Source: Mycobacterium paraffinicum
GTDB taxonomy: Bacteria > Actinomycetota > Actinomycetes > Mycobacteriales > Mycobacteriaceae
Length of the DNA stretch: 64,000 bases
Reading direction: 5' to 3'
NCBI RefSeq assembly: GCF_001907675.1
Contig: NZ_MPNT01000030.1
Span: 9,731 to 73,730 of the forward strand
Part shown: positions 1 through 9,693 of the stretch, piece after piece
How positions within the stretch are numbered: position 1 is the first letter of the stretch
How the letters are laid out: every line of letters begins with the position of its first letter
The notes under the pieces: model-generated
The model's input: only the letters and a program-made list of their open reading frames with translations
Database searches by the model: none
What the model was told of the DNA's origin: nothing
Made by a program: the position numbers and the translations under genes

Positions 1-2400
1 AACAACCTCGAACAGGCCGGGCTGCGCGGCCTGGTGCGAACCATCAGCACGGAGTATCCACACCTGCGCGCCACCCAGATCGACATGGACGAAGACACCG
101 ACGCCGCGCAATTGGCCAGACAACTGCTGGGTCAGTCGGACGAGGACGAGACGGCTTGGCGGAACGGCGAGTGGTACACCGCCCGCGTGGCCCCCGGGCC
201 GCTGCGGCCCGAGGACCGGCGGACCGCCGTGGCGCATCACCCCCACGACGGAATGCGCATGCAGATCCGCACGCCTGGCGATCTGGACACGCTGGAATTA
301 GCCGCGTTTCAACGCATTCCACCCGGCCCGGGGCAGATCGAGGTCGCGGTCATCGCATCCAGCATCAACTTCTCCGACGTCCTGATCGCCGCCGGCCGGC
401 TCCCTGGTGGCGATGGCGATGCACCGCAGTTGGGGATGGACTTCGCCGGCGTCGTGACCGCGGTCGGTCCCGGCGTCTCCACCCATCGGGTCGGCGACCA
501 TGTCGGCGGGTTCTCCGCAACCGGTTGCTGGGCAACGTTTGTGACCTGTGACGCCCGGGTGGCAGCGACGCTGCCACCGGGTCTCACCGATGACCAGGCG
601 GCCGCGGTGACCACTCCACACGCCATCGCCTGGTACGCGTTACACGATCAGGCCAGGATCTCCACCGGCGACCGTGTGCTGATCCACTCCGCAGCGGGCA
701 GCGTGGGGCAGGCGGCGATCACGATCGCCCGCGCCGTGGGGGCCGAAGTCTTCGCCACGGCCGGCAGCGATGTGCGGCGTGAGTTGTTGCGCGACATGGG
801 GATCGACCATGTCTACGACTCTCGCCGCATCGAGTTCAAGGAGCAGATCCGCCGTGACACTGGCGGATACGGTGTCGACATTGTGCTCAACTCGCTGTCG
901 GGCGCGGCCCAACGCGCCAGCCTGGAGGTGTTGGCCGCCGGTGGACGATTTGTGGAAATCGGCAAGCAGGATGGCTGTGCGACCACCCGGCTGGAGCTCC
1001 CTCCATTCCATCGCAACCTCACGTTCCACGGGGTCGATCTGACGCTGATGTCGCAGAGCCACCCGGAGCGGGTGGGCGAGCTGCTGAGCACGGTGTACCG
1101 CCTTGTGGCAGAGGGGGAATTGCCGTTACCGGACACCACTCACCACGCGCTCGGCGATGCCGCCGCGGCTCTCCGCGCGAAGAGCGAGGCGGAACACGCG
1201 GGCAGGGTGCTGCTCGATGTGCCGCAGACCGGGCACACCCGCGTCGTGGTACCGCCCGTTCAGAGCCCGACTTTCCGCAACGACGGCTCCTACATCATCA
1301 CGGGCGGCCTGGGCGGCATTGGGCTGTTTCTTGCGGAAAAGATGGCCGCGGCCGGCTGTGGCCGCATCGTGCTGAGTTCCCGATCCCGGCCGAATGCCAA
1401 GGCGTTGGAGATGATCGAACTCATCCGAGCGATGGGAACCGACATCGAGGTGGAGTGCGGCGACATCGCGGACGCCGGCACGGCGACCCGGTTGGTGGTG
1501 GCGGCGACTGCCACCGGCCTGCCGTTGCGGGGGGTGTTGCACGCCGCCGCGGTGTTCGAAAACGCGATGCTCGTCACCACGAGCGACGAGCTGGTCGACC
1601 GCAACTGGGCGCCGAAGGTGTTCGGGGCGTGGAACTTACATCGCGCGACGGCCGCCTCTCCCCTGGACTGGTTCTGTTTGTTCTCCTCGGCGGTAGCCCT
1701 GGTGGGCTCGCCCGGCCAATCGGCGTACGCCGCGGCTAACAGCTGGCTGGACGCGTTCGCGCGGTGGCGCCGAGCCCGGGGACTTCCCGCCACCGCGATC
1801 GGGTGGGCGTTATGGGCCGAGGTAGGCCGCGCCGCCGAACTCAGGTCGGCGACCGGTGAAGACTTGGCTCTCGGGCAGGATGGCGAAGGCACCGCAATCG
1901 CGCACTGGCGTGACACGGCTTTCACCGGCGACGAGGGTGCGTACGCGTTTCAGGCACTCCTGCGCCACGATCGCCCGTACGCCGGGTATGCAAGGCTGAC
2001 GGGCACCCCGTGGTTCGCCGCCTACGCGCAACGCAGCAGCTTCGCCGAATTGTTCCGCTCTTGCGGCCAAAGCACCGCAGACGCAAGCGAATTGCTGGTT
2101 GAGTTGCATGCGCTGCCGCAGGAGGACTGGCCCGCCCGGCTTCGTCGCATGGTCTCCGACGCGGTCAGCCTGATTCTGCGGCGCACCATCGATCCGGATC
2201 ACCCACTTTCCGAGTATGGCCTCGACTCGATGGGCAACCTTGAGTTGCGCACCCGTATCGAAGCGGAAACGGGGGTCCGCGTCACCACCAACGACATCAC
2301 CACGATTCGGGGTCTGGCCGGGCTACTGTGTGAAACCCTCAGTGCCACCGCCGACCTCGGTGCCGGCGCAACCGGACTCAAGGGGGAAGGGTGTTCGTAG
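1..2400 (+). CDS. Mas-like type I polyketide synthase, C-terminal part (5' end outside window)
   Basis: The frame is open from base 1, so the gene is cut by the window edge; KS, AT and DH domains would lie upstream. Visible in order: a structural linker/pseudo-KR remnant ([18 protein letters not shown]), an enoyl reductase (about residues 85-405, with NADPH site [10 protein letters not shown]), a ketoreductase (about 420-650, GGLGGIG, then the catalytic Ser/Tyr stretch [20 protein letters not shown]) and an acyl carrier protein ([13 protein letters not shown], Ser for phosphopantetheine). ER-KR-ACP is the end of a fully reducing, iterative mycocerosic-acid-synthase-type PKS, which makes methyl-branched acyl chains. 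The acyltransferase gene starts inside the last codons, so the two are coupled. The product chain cannot be deduced without the AT domain. Confidence 0.93.
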   Translation, partial: NNLEQAGLRGLVRTISTEYPHLRATQIDMDEDTDAAQLARQLLGQSDEDETAWRNGEWYTARVAPGPLRPEDRRTAVAHHPHDGMRMQIRTPGDLDTLELAAFQRIPPGPGQIEVAVIASSINFSDVLIAAGRLPGGDGDAPQLGMDFAGVVTAVGPGVSTHRVGDHVGGFSATGCWATFVTCDARVAATLPPGLTDDQAAAVTTPHAIAWYALHDQARISTGDRVLIHSAAGSVGQAAITIARAVGAEVFATAGSDVRRELLRDMGIDHVYDSRRIEFKEQIRRDTGGYGVDIVLNSLSGAAQRASLEVLAAGGRFVEIGKQDGCATTRLELPPFHRNLTFHGVDLTLMSQSHPERVGELLSTVYRLVAEGELPLPDTTHHALGDAAAALRAKSEAEHAGRVLLDVPQTGHTRVVVPPVQSPTFRNDGSYIITGGLGGIGLFLAEKMAAAGCGRIVLSSRSRPNAKALEMIELIRAMGTDIEVECGDIADAGTATRLVVAATATGLPLRGVLHAAAVFENAMLVTTSDELVDRNWAPKVFGAWNLHRATAASPLDWFCLFSSAVALVGSPGQSAYAAANSWLDAFARWRRARGLPATAIGWALWAEVGRAAELRSATGEDLALGQDGEGTAIAHWRDTAFTGDEGAYAFQALLRHDRPYAGYARLTGTPWFAAYAQRSSFAELFRSCGQSTADASELLVELHALPQEDWPARLRRMVSDAVSLILRRTIDPDHPLSEYGLDSMGNLELRTRIEAETGVRVTTNDITTIRGLAGLLCETLSATADLGAGATGLKGEGCS

Positions 2401-3857
2401 GTGCGGGGCCAGCGCGCGGGCTGTTCGTGGGAACGGTCAACGACTGGGTGCCGGCGTCGGGCAGAATCGTCTCCTGGGAAGCATCGCCGGCCTCCCTGGA
2501 CAAAGCCCTGCGCGCGCCGATTAGCGATGTGCCGCTGAGCGCCATGCAGGAAGCCCACCTGCGCGGCTTTAAACGCTATGCGGCCCGCGGACTCGACTAT
2601 GCCCGGCTGGTGATCGGGTGCGGCGACGAACCCGGCCGGTGCGACATCCGCGCCATGAACCACGTCATCAATGCACACCTGCGCCGACACAAGACGTACC
2701 ACAGCTGGTTCGCATACGAAGACGCGGATCGCATTGTGCGCCATACCATCGAGGATCCCGCTGATGTCGAGTTCGTTCCGATCCGGCGTGACGCGATGAC
2801 ACCGACCGAGTGGCGTCAGTTCGTGCTGTCCACCCCCGATCCGGTGCAATGGGATTGCTTCAGATTCGGCATCATCCAGCGCGCGGACCACTTCACATTC
2901 TTCGCGATCGTCGATCACGTGCACTGTGACCCGACGATCATCTCGGGGTTGTACACGGAGATCGTGATGAACTACCGCGTCTTGATTACCGGGGGTGCGC
3001 TCGGCGCGTCACCACCTCCGGCCAGTCACGATGATTTCTGCGTGCGAGAAAAGCAACACCTGGCCAGCCTGACGCCGTCTTCGCCTGAGGTGCAAAAGTG
3101 GATCGAATTCGCCGAACGCAACGGCGGAACGCTGCCGGACTTCCCCCTGCCGCTCGGCGACTTGTCGCTGCCGACCGGCGGTGATCTCGTGGTCCAGCGG
3201 CTGATGGACCAGCAACAGACCGCCGCATTCGAATCGCTTTGCATCCGAGCGGCAGCACGTATCAGCGGCGGGCTGTTCGCCTGCGTGGCGCTCGCGCAAT
3301 ACGAGTTAACCGGGACGACAACGTATTACGGCCTCGCACCGATCGACAAACGCAGGACCCTGGCGGAATTCTCGACCATGGGGTGGTTCACCGGCGTGGT
3401 GCCGTTCACCGTCCCCGTCGACCCGACATCATTTGCGGAGACCGCGCGCGCCGCGCAGGCGTCCTTCGACTCAAATCTGGATCTCGCGAATGTGTCGTTC
3501 AACGACGTGCTGAAGTTGGCGCCCTGGCTCAGGGAGTGGGGACCGAATTGCACCATGGTCAACTACATGGACGCCGGCCTCCCGCCTTTTTCTGCCACCG
3601 TCGCTTCCCACATGAAGAACGCGAACGTCAAGATCTACTGCGATCCCAGGGATCCCGCCCATCTGTATATCTCGGTGATCCGCCTGTTCGACGAGGTGTC
3701 GATATGGGTGAATTTTCCGAACAATCCGGTGGCCAGGGATTCCGTGACCCGATTTCTGAGCGCGCTGACGGCGGTATTCAAGCGCGTCTTGGAGGGGCGC
3801 GGTCCGAGTGCGGCGCGGACCGAAGTCACGGACCTTGCCTACGCGGACGACGACTGA
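2391..3857 (+). CDS. PapA-family polyketide-associated acyltransferase
   Basis: 488 residues of the condensation-domain superfamily, resembling mycobacterial PapA proteins that transfer PKS-made acyl chains onto trehalose or another sugar. The N-terminal pattern ([10 protein letters not shown], then [16 protein letters not shown]) is typical of PapA1/PapA3. The catalytic HxxxD is present as HVHCD (about residues 170-174), with Pro instead of the common Gly after the Asp. The GTG start follows a strong purine-rich RBS (2381-2389) and overlaps the PKS stop. The acceptor is unknown; the adjacent glycosyltransferase suggests a glycolipid. Confidence 0.88.
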   Translation: MFVGAGPARGLFVGTVNDWVPASGRIVSWEASPASLDKALRAPISDVPLSAMQEAHLRGFKRYAARGLDYARLVIGCGDEPGRCDIRAMNHVINAHLRRHKTYHSWFAYEDADRIVRHTIEDPADVEFVPIRRDAMTPTEWRQFVLSTPDPVQWDCFRFGIIQRADHFTFFAIVDHVHCDPTIISGLYTEIVMNYRVLITGGALGASPPPASHDDFCVREKQHLASLTPSSPEVQKWIEFAERNGGTLPDFPLPLGDLSLPTGGDLVVQRLMDQQQTAAFESLCIRAAARISGGLFACVALAQYELTGTTTYYGLAPIDKRRTLAEFSTMGWFTGVVPFTVPVDPTSFAETARAAQASFDSNLDLANVSFNDVLKLAPWLREWGPNCTMVNYMDAGLPPFSATVASHMKNANVKIYCDPRDPAHLYISVIRLFDEVSIWVNFPNNPVARDSVTRFLSALTAVFKRVLEGRGPSAARTEVTDLAYADDD

Positions 3858-3874
3858 CGGGGCCGGTAGCGCCG

Positions 3875-5131
3875 ATGAAAATCGTTTTGGCTGCCCACGG
3901 AACTCGCGGCGATGTCGAGCCCTGCGCCGCCGTCGGCCTTGAGCTGATGCGGCGAGGACACGAAGTACACGTGGGGGTGCCGCCCAACTTGATCGGCTTT
4001 GTCGAGTCGGCCGGGCTTGCCGCGGTCGCGTACGGGCCGGACTCGCAGGAGCAGGTCAAGGCGCTCGCGGATCTCCATCATCACGCCTTCAAGCCGCAGA
4101 ACCCGATCAACGTGGTGCGCGCGGGCAAGGAGCTCTTCACCGAGGGTTGGGCGCAGATGAGCGCGACGCTGACTTCGGTGGCGGACGGGGCCGACCTGTT
4201 GGTAACCGGCCAGACGTACCACGGGGTCGTCGCCAATGTGGCTGAGTACTATGACATTCCAGTGGCGGCGCTCCACCACATGCCGATCTGCGTGAATGGC
4301 CAGCTCGCTCTTCCGTCGATACCGTCACCGGCACCCCTGGTCCGCTCTGCGTTGAGGACGGCGTGGTGGCTCTACTGGCGTATCACCAAGGAGGTCGATG
4401 ACACGCAGCGCCGTCAACTGGGCCTACCGCGGGCTGGGGCGCCCGCGGCGCAACGGATGGCGGATCGCGGATCGCTCGAGATCCAGGCGTACGACGAGGC
4501 GTGTTTTCCGGATCTGGCGAAGGAATGGAACGGCCGGCGACCGTTCGTCGGCGCGCTGACGATGGACTTATCGACGCATGAGGACGGCGAGGTGGCCTCC
4601 TGGGCTACCGCGGGAACGCCCCCCATCTACTTCGGGTTTGGCAGTACACCGATCGGGTCGCCCGCCGACGCGATCGCCATGATCGCCGGGGCCTGCGCGG
4701 ACCTCGGCGAACGGGCCTTGGTGTATTCGGGCGCGGGCGGCCCACACTGCACGTCGCATTCCGACCACATAAAGCTCGTGGGCCCGCTGAATTACACCGT
4801 CACCCTTCCGATCTGCCGCGCGATGGTTCACCACGGCGGCGGGGGGACCACGGCCGCCGGTCTGCGGGCCGGCATCCCGATGCTGATCCTCTGGGACGTG
4901 GCCGAGCAGCCGCTGTGGGCCGCGCAGGTCACCCGCATGCGGGTCGGCCGCGCCCAGCGCCTGGTGAGCGTCACCGCCGAATCGCTCGTCGGCCATCTCC
5001 GCGAAATCCTCGCGCCGCAATACGCGGACCGGGCCCGCGAATTCGCTGGCCGGATGACCAAGCCTGCCGAGAGCGTCACCGCCGCAGCCGATCTCTTGGA
5101 GGCGGTCGCTAGCGGGGAGCGCGTCGGATGA
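3875..5131 (+). CDS. GT-B fold glycosyltransferase (UDP-glycosyltransferase/MGT type)
   Basis: 418 residues. The N-terminus [16 protein letters not shown] is the classic acceptor-side beginning of this family; the C-terminal donor-binding motif is [17 protein letters not shown] (about residues 311-327). It resembles the Rv1524/Rv1526c and GPL Gtf enzymes, which glycosylate LOS, glycopeptidolipid or phenolic glycolipid cores. The open frame extends far upstream, but the ATG chosen here lies 17 bases after the PapA stop and gives the family start. Its ATG-overlapping stop couples it to the next gene. Likely cytoplasmic face of the membrane. Sugar specificity cannot be read from sequence. Confidence 0.87.
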   Translation: MKIVLAAHGTRGDVEPCAAVGLELMRRGHEVHVGVPPNLIGFVESAGLAAVAYGPDSQEQVKALADLHHHAFKPQNPINVVRAGKELFTEGWAQMSATLTSVADGADLLVTGQTYHGVVANVAEYYDIPVAALHHMPICVNGQLALPSIPSPAPLVRSALRTAWWLYWRITKEVDDTQRRQLGLPRAGAPAAQRMADRGSLEIQAYDEACFPDLAKEWNGRRPFVGALTMDLSTHEDGEVASWATAGTPPIYFGFGSTPIGSPADAIAMIAGACADLGERALVYSGAGGPHCTSHSDHIKLVGPLNYTVTLPICRAMVHHGGGGTTAAGLRAGIPMLILWDVAEQPLWAAQVTRMRVGRAQRLVSVTAESLVGHLREILAPQYADRAREFAGRMTKPAESVTAAADLLEAVASGERVG

Positions 5132-5829
5132 TGTGGGGGACGGTGCTGCCGATCGCACTTTGGCTGTCGCTCGACCCGATGCGTCTAGTCATCGGCGGAA
5201 TCCTGATGTCCCGCCCACGACCCCGGCACAACCTCCTTGCCTACTGGTGGGGCGGCCTGACAGCGGGCGTAGTCCCTGGCGTCGGCGCCTTTGTACTCCT
5301 GCGAGATTCGCCGCCGACGGTTATGGAAGATGCGCGCACCGCGGTCATGCGCTTCACGGGCGCCTACTTCCAAATCGCGGTCGGCGTGCTTGCGCTGGTG
5401 ATCGCCACTGGCGTGTGGGCGTACCACGGCGCGTCGTCGTCCCCAGCCATGCCAGCGCCCCGACCGACCGTGGCCGCCCGGGTCACCGCCCGCGTCCGGC
5501 ACGCGTTGCAAGCCGGAAACCCGTGGGTGGCGTTCGGGGTCGGACTGTTCACGACCGTGCCACTCGCCGATTATCTGGTGGTGCTCATCATCATCGTCTC
5601 GTCGAAGGCAGCCATCGGCGCTCAGCTCGGCGCAGTGGTGATCTTCACCGTCGTGGTGCTCGTTCTCGTCGAGCTCCCCCTCGTCAGTTATCTCGTCGCG
5701 CCGACACAGACGCAGCTCGCGATGGTCAGGCTGCAAAGGTGGTTCGCCGTGCACCGTCGGCGGCTTTTGATCGCCGCACCCGGTCTCGCCGGGATCATGC
5801 TGTTGGCCGGGGGTTTAAGCAGCCTCTGA
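5128..5829 (+). CDS. Gap/Sap-like integral membrane protein for glycolipid transport
   Basis: 233 residues with about six hydrophobic segments: residues 1-20, 40-60, 75-100, 140-165, 170-190, 215-232. The N-terminus ([22 protein letters not shown]) and overall layout match the GPL-addressing/sulfolipid-addressing protein family, small membrane proteins found in mycobacterial GPL, LOS and SL-1 loci and needed for lipid export to the surface. The ATG overlaps the glycosyltransferase stop, completing a PKS-PapA-GT-Gap operon. No MmpL gene is visible in the window, so the main transporter would have to be elsewhere or upstream. Confidence 0.8.
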   Translation: MMWGTVLPIALWLSLDPMRLVIGGILMSRPRPRHNLLAYWWGGLTAGVVPGVGAFVLLRDSPPTVMEDARTAVMRFTGAYFQIAVGVLALVIATGVWAYHGASSSPAMPAPRPTVAARVTARVRHALQAGNPWVAFGVGLFTTVPLADYLVVLIIIVSSKAAIGAQLGAVVIFTVVVLVLVELPLVSYLVAPTQTQLAMVRLQRWFAVHRRRLLIAAPGLAGIMLLAGGLSSL

Positions 5830-5843
5830 GACACCCGTGTCGC

Positions 5844-6893
5844 TCATTTCGAACCGGGCATTCCCCGGCGGGGAGTTTCGGTGCGCCCGGCGGGTGTCCA
5901 GCCGGCCATCGGCCGCGCATAGCCACTGACCAGTGGCGGCGCTTTTCGGCCGAGCCGGTCCACGTTCGATTGGATGAGCTGGAAGGGATAGTCGGTGTGT
6001 CGCTCGATGACATCGCGCAGGTCCGCCATGGACGCGTGCCACGGCATGTCGTAGCGCGCCAGGTTCGTCTTGAGGAAAGGAAACCGGAAGTCCCTGATGA
6101 GGCCATCCCAACAGTGCAGGGTGCCGTTGTTGCGGCCGGACCGTTTACTGGCCCACGGACGGATATGAGAGCGGCCATAGGCGAGGTCGATGGCGGCGGC
6201 GGAGACGAACGGGTTGAGGGCGAGGCCTGCCTTACGAGCGCGCGCAGATATCCCTACCTCATATCGCCAGATGACCGCGCCCTTATGGACCACGTACTGA
6301 AAACCGTTCCAGAAATCGTTGAGGAACGCACGGGTGCGCGGGTTGAGATCCCAAGCCAGAAAGAAAGATTGGAGATGGGAAATCATCTGGGTATTCTCGA
6401 CCGCGCCGTACATGTCGGCGCCGTGAAACGAGCCGTACATGTCTTCCAGGGGAAAGAGCGGACCGAAGACGCTGTCGTTGGCGACCAGAAACCGGTCGAA
6501 CTGATCTAGCGACCACCCGCGTTGAGTGAGAATGCACCACGCGAGGTGCCACGATCCGAAATCGTACGAAAGTGTGCGGCGGGTGAAGATGCCCGTACAC
6601 AGAGAACGGATGGAGCCCACCGATTCCGGCGTGAGGGTAGGCGAACCGGAGACGAAGACGATGGTCGCGCCCTGGTCGCGTAGCGCCCTCAGGTAATAGG
6701 CGACGTACGGATCGACGACGCCCTGCGGATCGAAGTGGGCAAACAACGCGAGGGTGCGACTTCCGCGCGGAGGATGCGGCGGAAGCTCTAGGTGCGTCTC
6801 GCACAGGAATCGGAACGCGTTGCCGCCCAGGCGGTAACGCATCGTTGCCGACGCGCGCTCGGCTTCGGTCCGTAGCGTGTCCGAGAGCTTCAT
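5844..6893 (-). CDS. Rhamnan synthesis protein F (RgpF)-like glycosyltransferase
   Basis: 349 residues. Motifs of the RgpF family are visible: LALFAHFDPQG near the N-terminus (about 45-55), YDFGSWHLAW (about 109-118), LVANDSVFGPLFPL (about 135-148) and HLQSFFLAWD (about 173-182). RgpF-type proteins assemble rhamnose-containing polysaccharide in streptococci and occur in actinobacterial glycan loci. No signal peptide or obvious membrane segment. It is transcribed downstream of the FAAL gene (58-base gap) and ends 14 bases from the convergent Gap-like gene. A role in extending the sugar part of the locus's glycolipid is inferred from position only. Confidence 0.72.
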   Translation of the reverse strand: MKLSDTLRTEAERASATMRYRLGGNAFRFLCETHLELPPHPPRGSRTLALFAHFDPQGVVDPYVAYYLRALRDQGATIVFVSGSPTLTPESVGSIRSLCTGIFTRRTLSYDFGSWHLAWCILTQRGWSLDQFDRFLVANDSVFGPLFPLEDMYGSFHGADMYGAVENTQMISHLQSFFLAWDLNPRTRAFLNDFWNGFQYVVHKGAVIWRYEVGISARARKAGLALNPFVSAAAIDLAYGRSHIRPWASKRSGRNNGTLHCWDGLIRDFRFPFLKTNLARYDMPWHASMADLRDVIERHTDYPFQLIQSNVDRLGRKAPPLVSGYARPMAGWTPAGRTETPRRGMPGSK

Positions 6894-6951
6894 TGCAACC
6901 CCATTGCGCCCGGTTAGTGCTCAGTCGACCCGGAGCGGCCGGCCCCCGGCC

Positions 6952-8679
6952 CTACGCATCCAACCGGTCGAACTGGTTCAGGCGGTAGCGCTCGACACAG
7001 GCCGCTCTTCGGACCTTGCCGCTGGTGGTGATCGGGATCGAACCGGGCGCTACCACAACGAGATCGGCGATGCTCACCCCATGGACGTCAGAAATTGCAG
7101 AGGTGACTTTGCGTTTGACGACGTCGAATCCGTTCCCGTCCCCGTTGATGGGATCGGCCCGGTTCTTGAGCTCGATAATGGCGACGAGCTTTTCGGTTCC
7201 CTGGTCCGGAACCGCGATAGCCGCGCAGCGTCCCGGTGCGATGCTCTGGATCGTCCCCTCCAAGTCGTCGGGAGAGTGGTTGCGGCCGTACACGATTAAA
7301 AGATCCTTGATACGGCCGATGATGAACAGCTCTTCGTCCGAGATGAAACCCAAATCCCCGGTTCTCAGCCACGGGCCTTCGGGAGTGTCGGTCGACCGGG
7401 CGACAAGCGTTGCGCCGAACGTGCGCTCAGTCTCGCTTGGTTTCTGCCAGTATCCGGTAGCGACATTGCCCCCGTGCACCCAGATCTCGCCGGTCGTTCC
7501 CGCCGGACACTCAATACGGCTCTCGGGATCAACGATGCGAACCTTCGGAGACCGCGGCACACCGTAACTGACGAGCGCCGTGCCGCCAGTGCCTGCTCGA
7601 CGTTTCGCGCGACCCTCGGTCAGCTCCCCGGAGTCGAAATGAACAACCTCCGGCCGTTGACCGGCTTCACGGGTCGAGACGTACAACGTAGCTTCGGCCA
7701 GTCCATACGACGGCCGTAACACTCTGTCGTGAAGATTGAATCGGCCGAACCGCTCGGCGAAGCGCTGCAGAGTCGCGGGCTGCACCCGCTCGCCACCGTT
7801 GAAAATGCAAGATACGTCGCCAAGGTCAAGTCCGGCCAGGTCATCATCGGAGGTTCTTCGTGCGGCTAGCTCGAAGGCAAAATTAGGCGCCGCCGAATGT
7901 GCGCGACTGTTCTGCGCCAGCAATTGCATCCACCGGGCTGGCCGCTGCAGAAAGGAAACCGGATCCGTGAGCACGCTACGAAATCCCGAAAGAACGGAAA
8001 AGATGATCCCAAGCTGCAAACCCATGTCGTGATAGAGCGGCAACCAGGACACCATCGTGCTATCGGGTGGCGCAACTCCTCCGTGATCCCCGAAGAAGCC
8101 GGCATTCATGTGCTCAAAGTTGGCCAAGATGTTCTTGTGCGAAACCATAACCCCGGCGGGGGTGCGAGTCGATCCAGAGGTGTACTGCAAATACACCGTG
8201 TCCGTTGAACTCTCGGCCCTCGCGGCCGGCGCCTTCTTCGAGTCGAGATCCAACAGATCAACCTCGACAAGTGACGGAGCGGTTTCACCGCACTTCGACC
8301 CAAGGTAGCCCGCGATGTTTCCTGCGGTGGAGGACGTGGTCAGAACCGCAGAGGGCGACGCGTCGCGCAGCACCGAGCTAACGCGTTCGTCGCTGGCGGC
8401 ACCGAGTGGAACCGCAATGAACCCGGCCTGTATCGCGCCGAGAAACGCGGTGACGTAGTCGAGTCCCTGGGGGGCCAGTATCAGGGCGCGGTCGCCGGTT
8501 GACCCGTGAAGCCGAAGCTCTTGCGCAAGGTTAAGCGTCCGTCGATACAGTTGCGACCACGTCAAGCTTTCCTCGATGCCGGACGGGTCGTGCTCATAAT
8601 TCATAAAGGTGAATGCCGTCCGATTCGGCTGCAGACTGGCGCGTTCGCGCAGCAGGGCCGGAATGGGAGACTTGAGCAT
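6952..8679 (-). CDS. Fatty-acyl-AMP ligase (FadD23/FAAL type)
   Basis: 575 residues, close to FadD21/FadD23-type FAALs. These activate a long fatty acid as acyl-AMP and hand it to a PKS rather than to CoA. Visible: the adenylation P-loop [18 protein letters not shown] (about 165-182), LPLYHDMGL (about 216-224), and the motif [15 protein letters not shown] (about 415-429). The longer upstream frame is discarded because [10 protein letters not shown] gives the family start. The start codon overlaps, on the opposite strand, the likely start of the methyltransferase gene. It is the natural loading enzyme for the neighbouring PKS. Confidence 0.88.
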   Translation of the reverse strand: MLKSPIPALLRERASLQPNRTAFTFMNYEHDPSGIEESLTWSQLYRRTLNLAQELRLHGSTGDRALILAPQGLDYVTAFLGAIQAGFIAVPLGAASDERVSSVLRDASPSAVLTTSSTAGNIAGYLGSKCGETAPSLVEVDLLDLDSKKAPAARAESSTDTVYLQYTSGSTRTPAGVMVSHKNILANFEHMNAGFFGDHGGVAPPDSTMVSWLPLYHDMGLQLGIIFSVLSGFRSVLTDPVSFLQRPARWMQLLAQNSRAHSAAPNFAFELAARRTSDDDLAGLDLGDVSCIFNGGERVQPATLQRFAERFGRFNLHDRVLRPSYGLAEATLYVSTREAGQRPEVVHFDSGELTEGRAKRRAGTGGTALVSYGVPRSPKVRIVDPESRIECPAGTTGEIWVHGGNVATGYWQKPSETERTFGATLVARSTDTPEGPWLRTGDLGFISDEELFIIGRIKDLLIVYGRNHSPDDLEGTIQSIAPGRCAAIAVPDQGTEKLVAIIELKNRADPINGDGNGFDVVKRKVTSAISDVHGVSIADLVVVAPGSIPITTSGKVRRAACVERYRLNQFDRLDA

Positions 8680-9565
8680 GGGCGTCAGGTTACCTCGGCC
8701 GTTATCACCACGCCGGTCATGCGGCAAAGACGATGGACGGCTGCAACGTACGTCGATCGAAAGCATCATCGATCGGCTGAATCGCAATCCGGTCGCGTTG
8801 AAGCTTCTGAATTTGCGTTTCAAATACGGCTACCGTTTTCTTAGCCGCCTGCTCATACGGGACGACGTGCTGTTCCTGAATTACGGGTATGAAGAGGATC
8901 CGCCGATGGCCCTCGAGCTGACGGCGGCCGATGAGGCCGATCGCTTTCCCATTCAGCTCTACCACCGCACAGCCACGCAGACGGACCTCGCGGGCAAGGA
9001 CGTGCTGGAGGTTAGCTGCGGCCACGGCGGCGGCGCTTCGTACCTGATGCGAACCCTGCGCCCGGCTTCCTACACGGGCCTGGATCTGAACACCGTCGGA
9101 ATCGAATTCTGCCGAAAAAGGCACACTCTGCCCGGGCTGGACTTCGTCCAGGGCGACGCGCAACACCTGCCCTTCCCCGATCGGGCCTTCGACGTCGTGA
9201 TCAATGTCGAAGCCGCGATCAACTACCAAGACGTCCCCAAGTTCTTCGCCGAGGTGGAACGTGTGCTGCGCCCGGGCGGGCGGTTCTTGTACGCCGACAT
9301 CCGTTACGCCGACGAGGTCGACGCCTGGGAGGCGGACCTGGCCAACATTCCCATGCGGCTGGTGTCGGAACGGATGATCAACGCGGAGGTGATGCGCGGG
9401 CTCGAGCAAAACCGGTTCGTCAACCAAATCACTCGTCGTCTGCCGGACATCGCGCTGTTGCGCCGCATTGCTGATGACTATGCCGGTGGGCCGGGCTCAT
9501 TGATCCACCGCCGGCTCGCCAACGGCGAAGCTTCCTACCGGTTGTTCTGCTTTGCCAAGGACTGA
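8678..9565 (+). CDS. SAM-dependent methyltransferase, Rv2952/Rv1523-like
   Basis: The SAM-binding motif [15 protein letters not shown] and the stretches EEDPPM, YHRTATQ and [15 protein letters not shown] closely match the mycobacterial methyltransferase family that O-methylates phthiotriol dimycocerosates, LOS or GPL sugars. The C-terminus YRLFCFAKD also fits. The start is uncertain: ATG 8678 is used here, but homologues begin nearer [11 protein letters not shown], and TTG 8798 or GTG 8609 are in frame. It probably shares a divergent promoter region with the FAAL gene. It would methylate the glycan or polyketide part of the glycolipid; the substrate is inferred. Confidence 0.82.
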   Translation: MGVRLPRPLSPRRSCGKDDGRLQRTSIESIIDRLNRNPVALKLLNLRFKYGYRFLSRLLIRDDVLFLNYGYEEDPPMALELTAADEADRFPIQLYHRTATQTDLAGKDVLEVSCGHGGGASYLMRTLRPASYTGLDLNTVGIEFCRKRHTLPGLDFVQGDAQHLPFPDRAFDVVINVEAAINYQDVPKFFAEVERVLRPGGRFLYADIRYADEVDAWEADLANIPMRLVSERMINAEVMRGLEQNRFVNQITRRLPDIALLRRIADDYAGGPGSLIHRRLANGEASYRLFCFAKD

Positions 9566-9693
9566 CGTGTGCTCGACACCAAAGTTTCCTGCCGCGGACG
9601 CCGAGTGAGCGGTGACACTCCCTCGTGGAGTACCAACGGCCTATCCTTTGAGGATCCAGCAAACGCGGGGGGCCCGGATCGGCGGAGGGTCGG

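Noticed and set aside
5133..6509. A 458-codon open frame across the Gap-like and RgpF-like genes
   Set aside because: Arg/Pro-rich out-of-frame translation of two well-supported genes; no family pattern.
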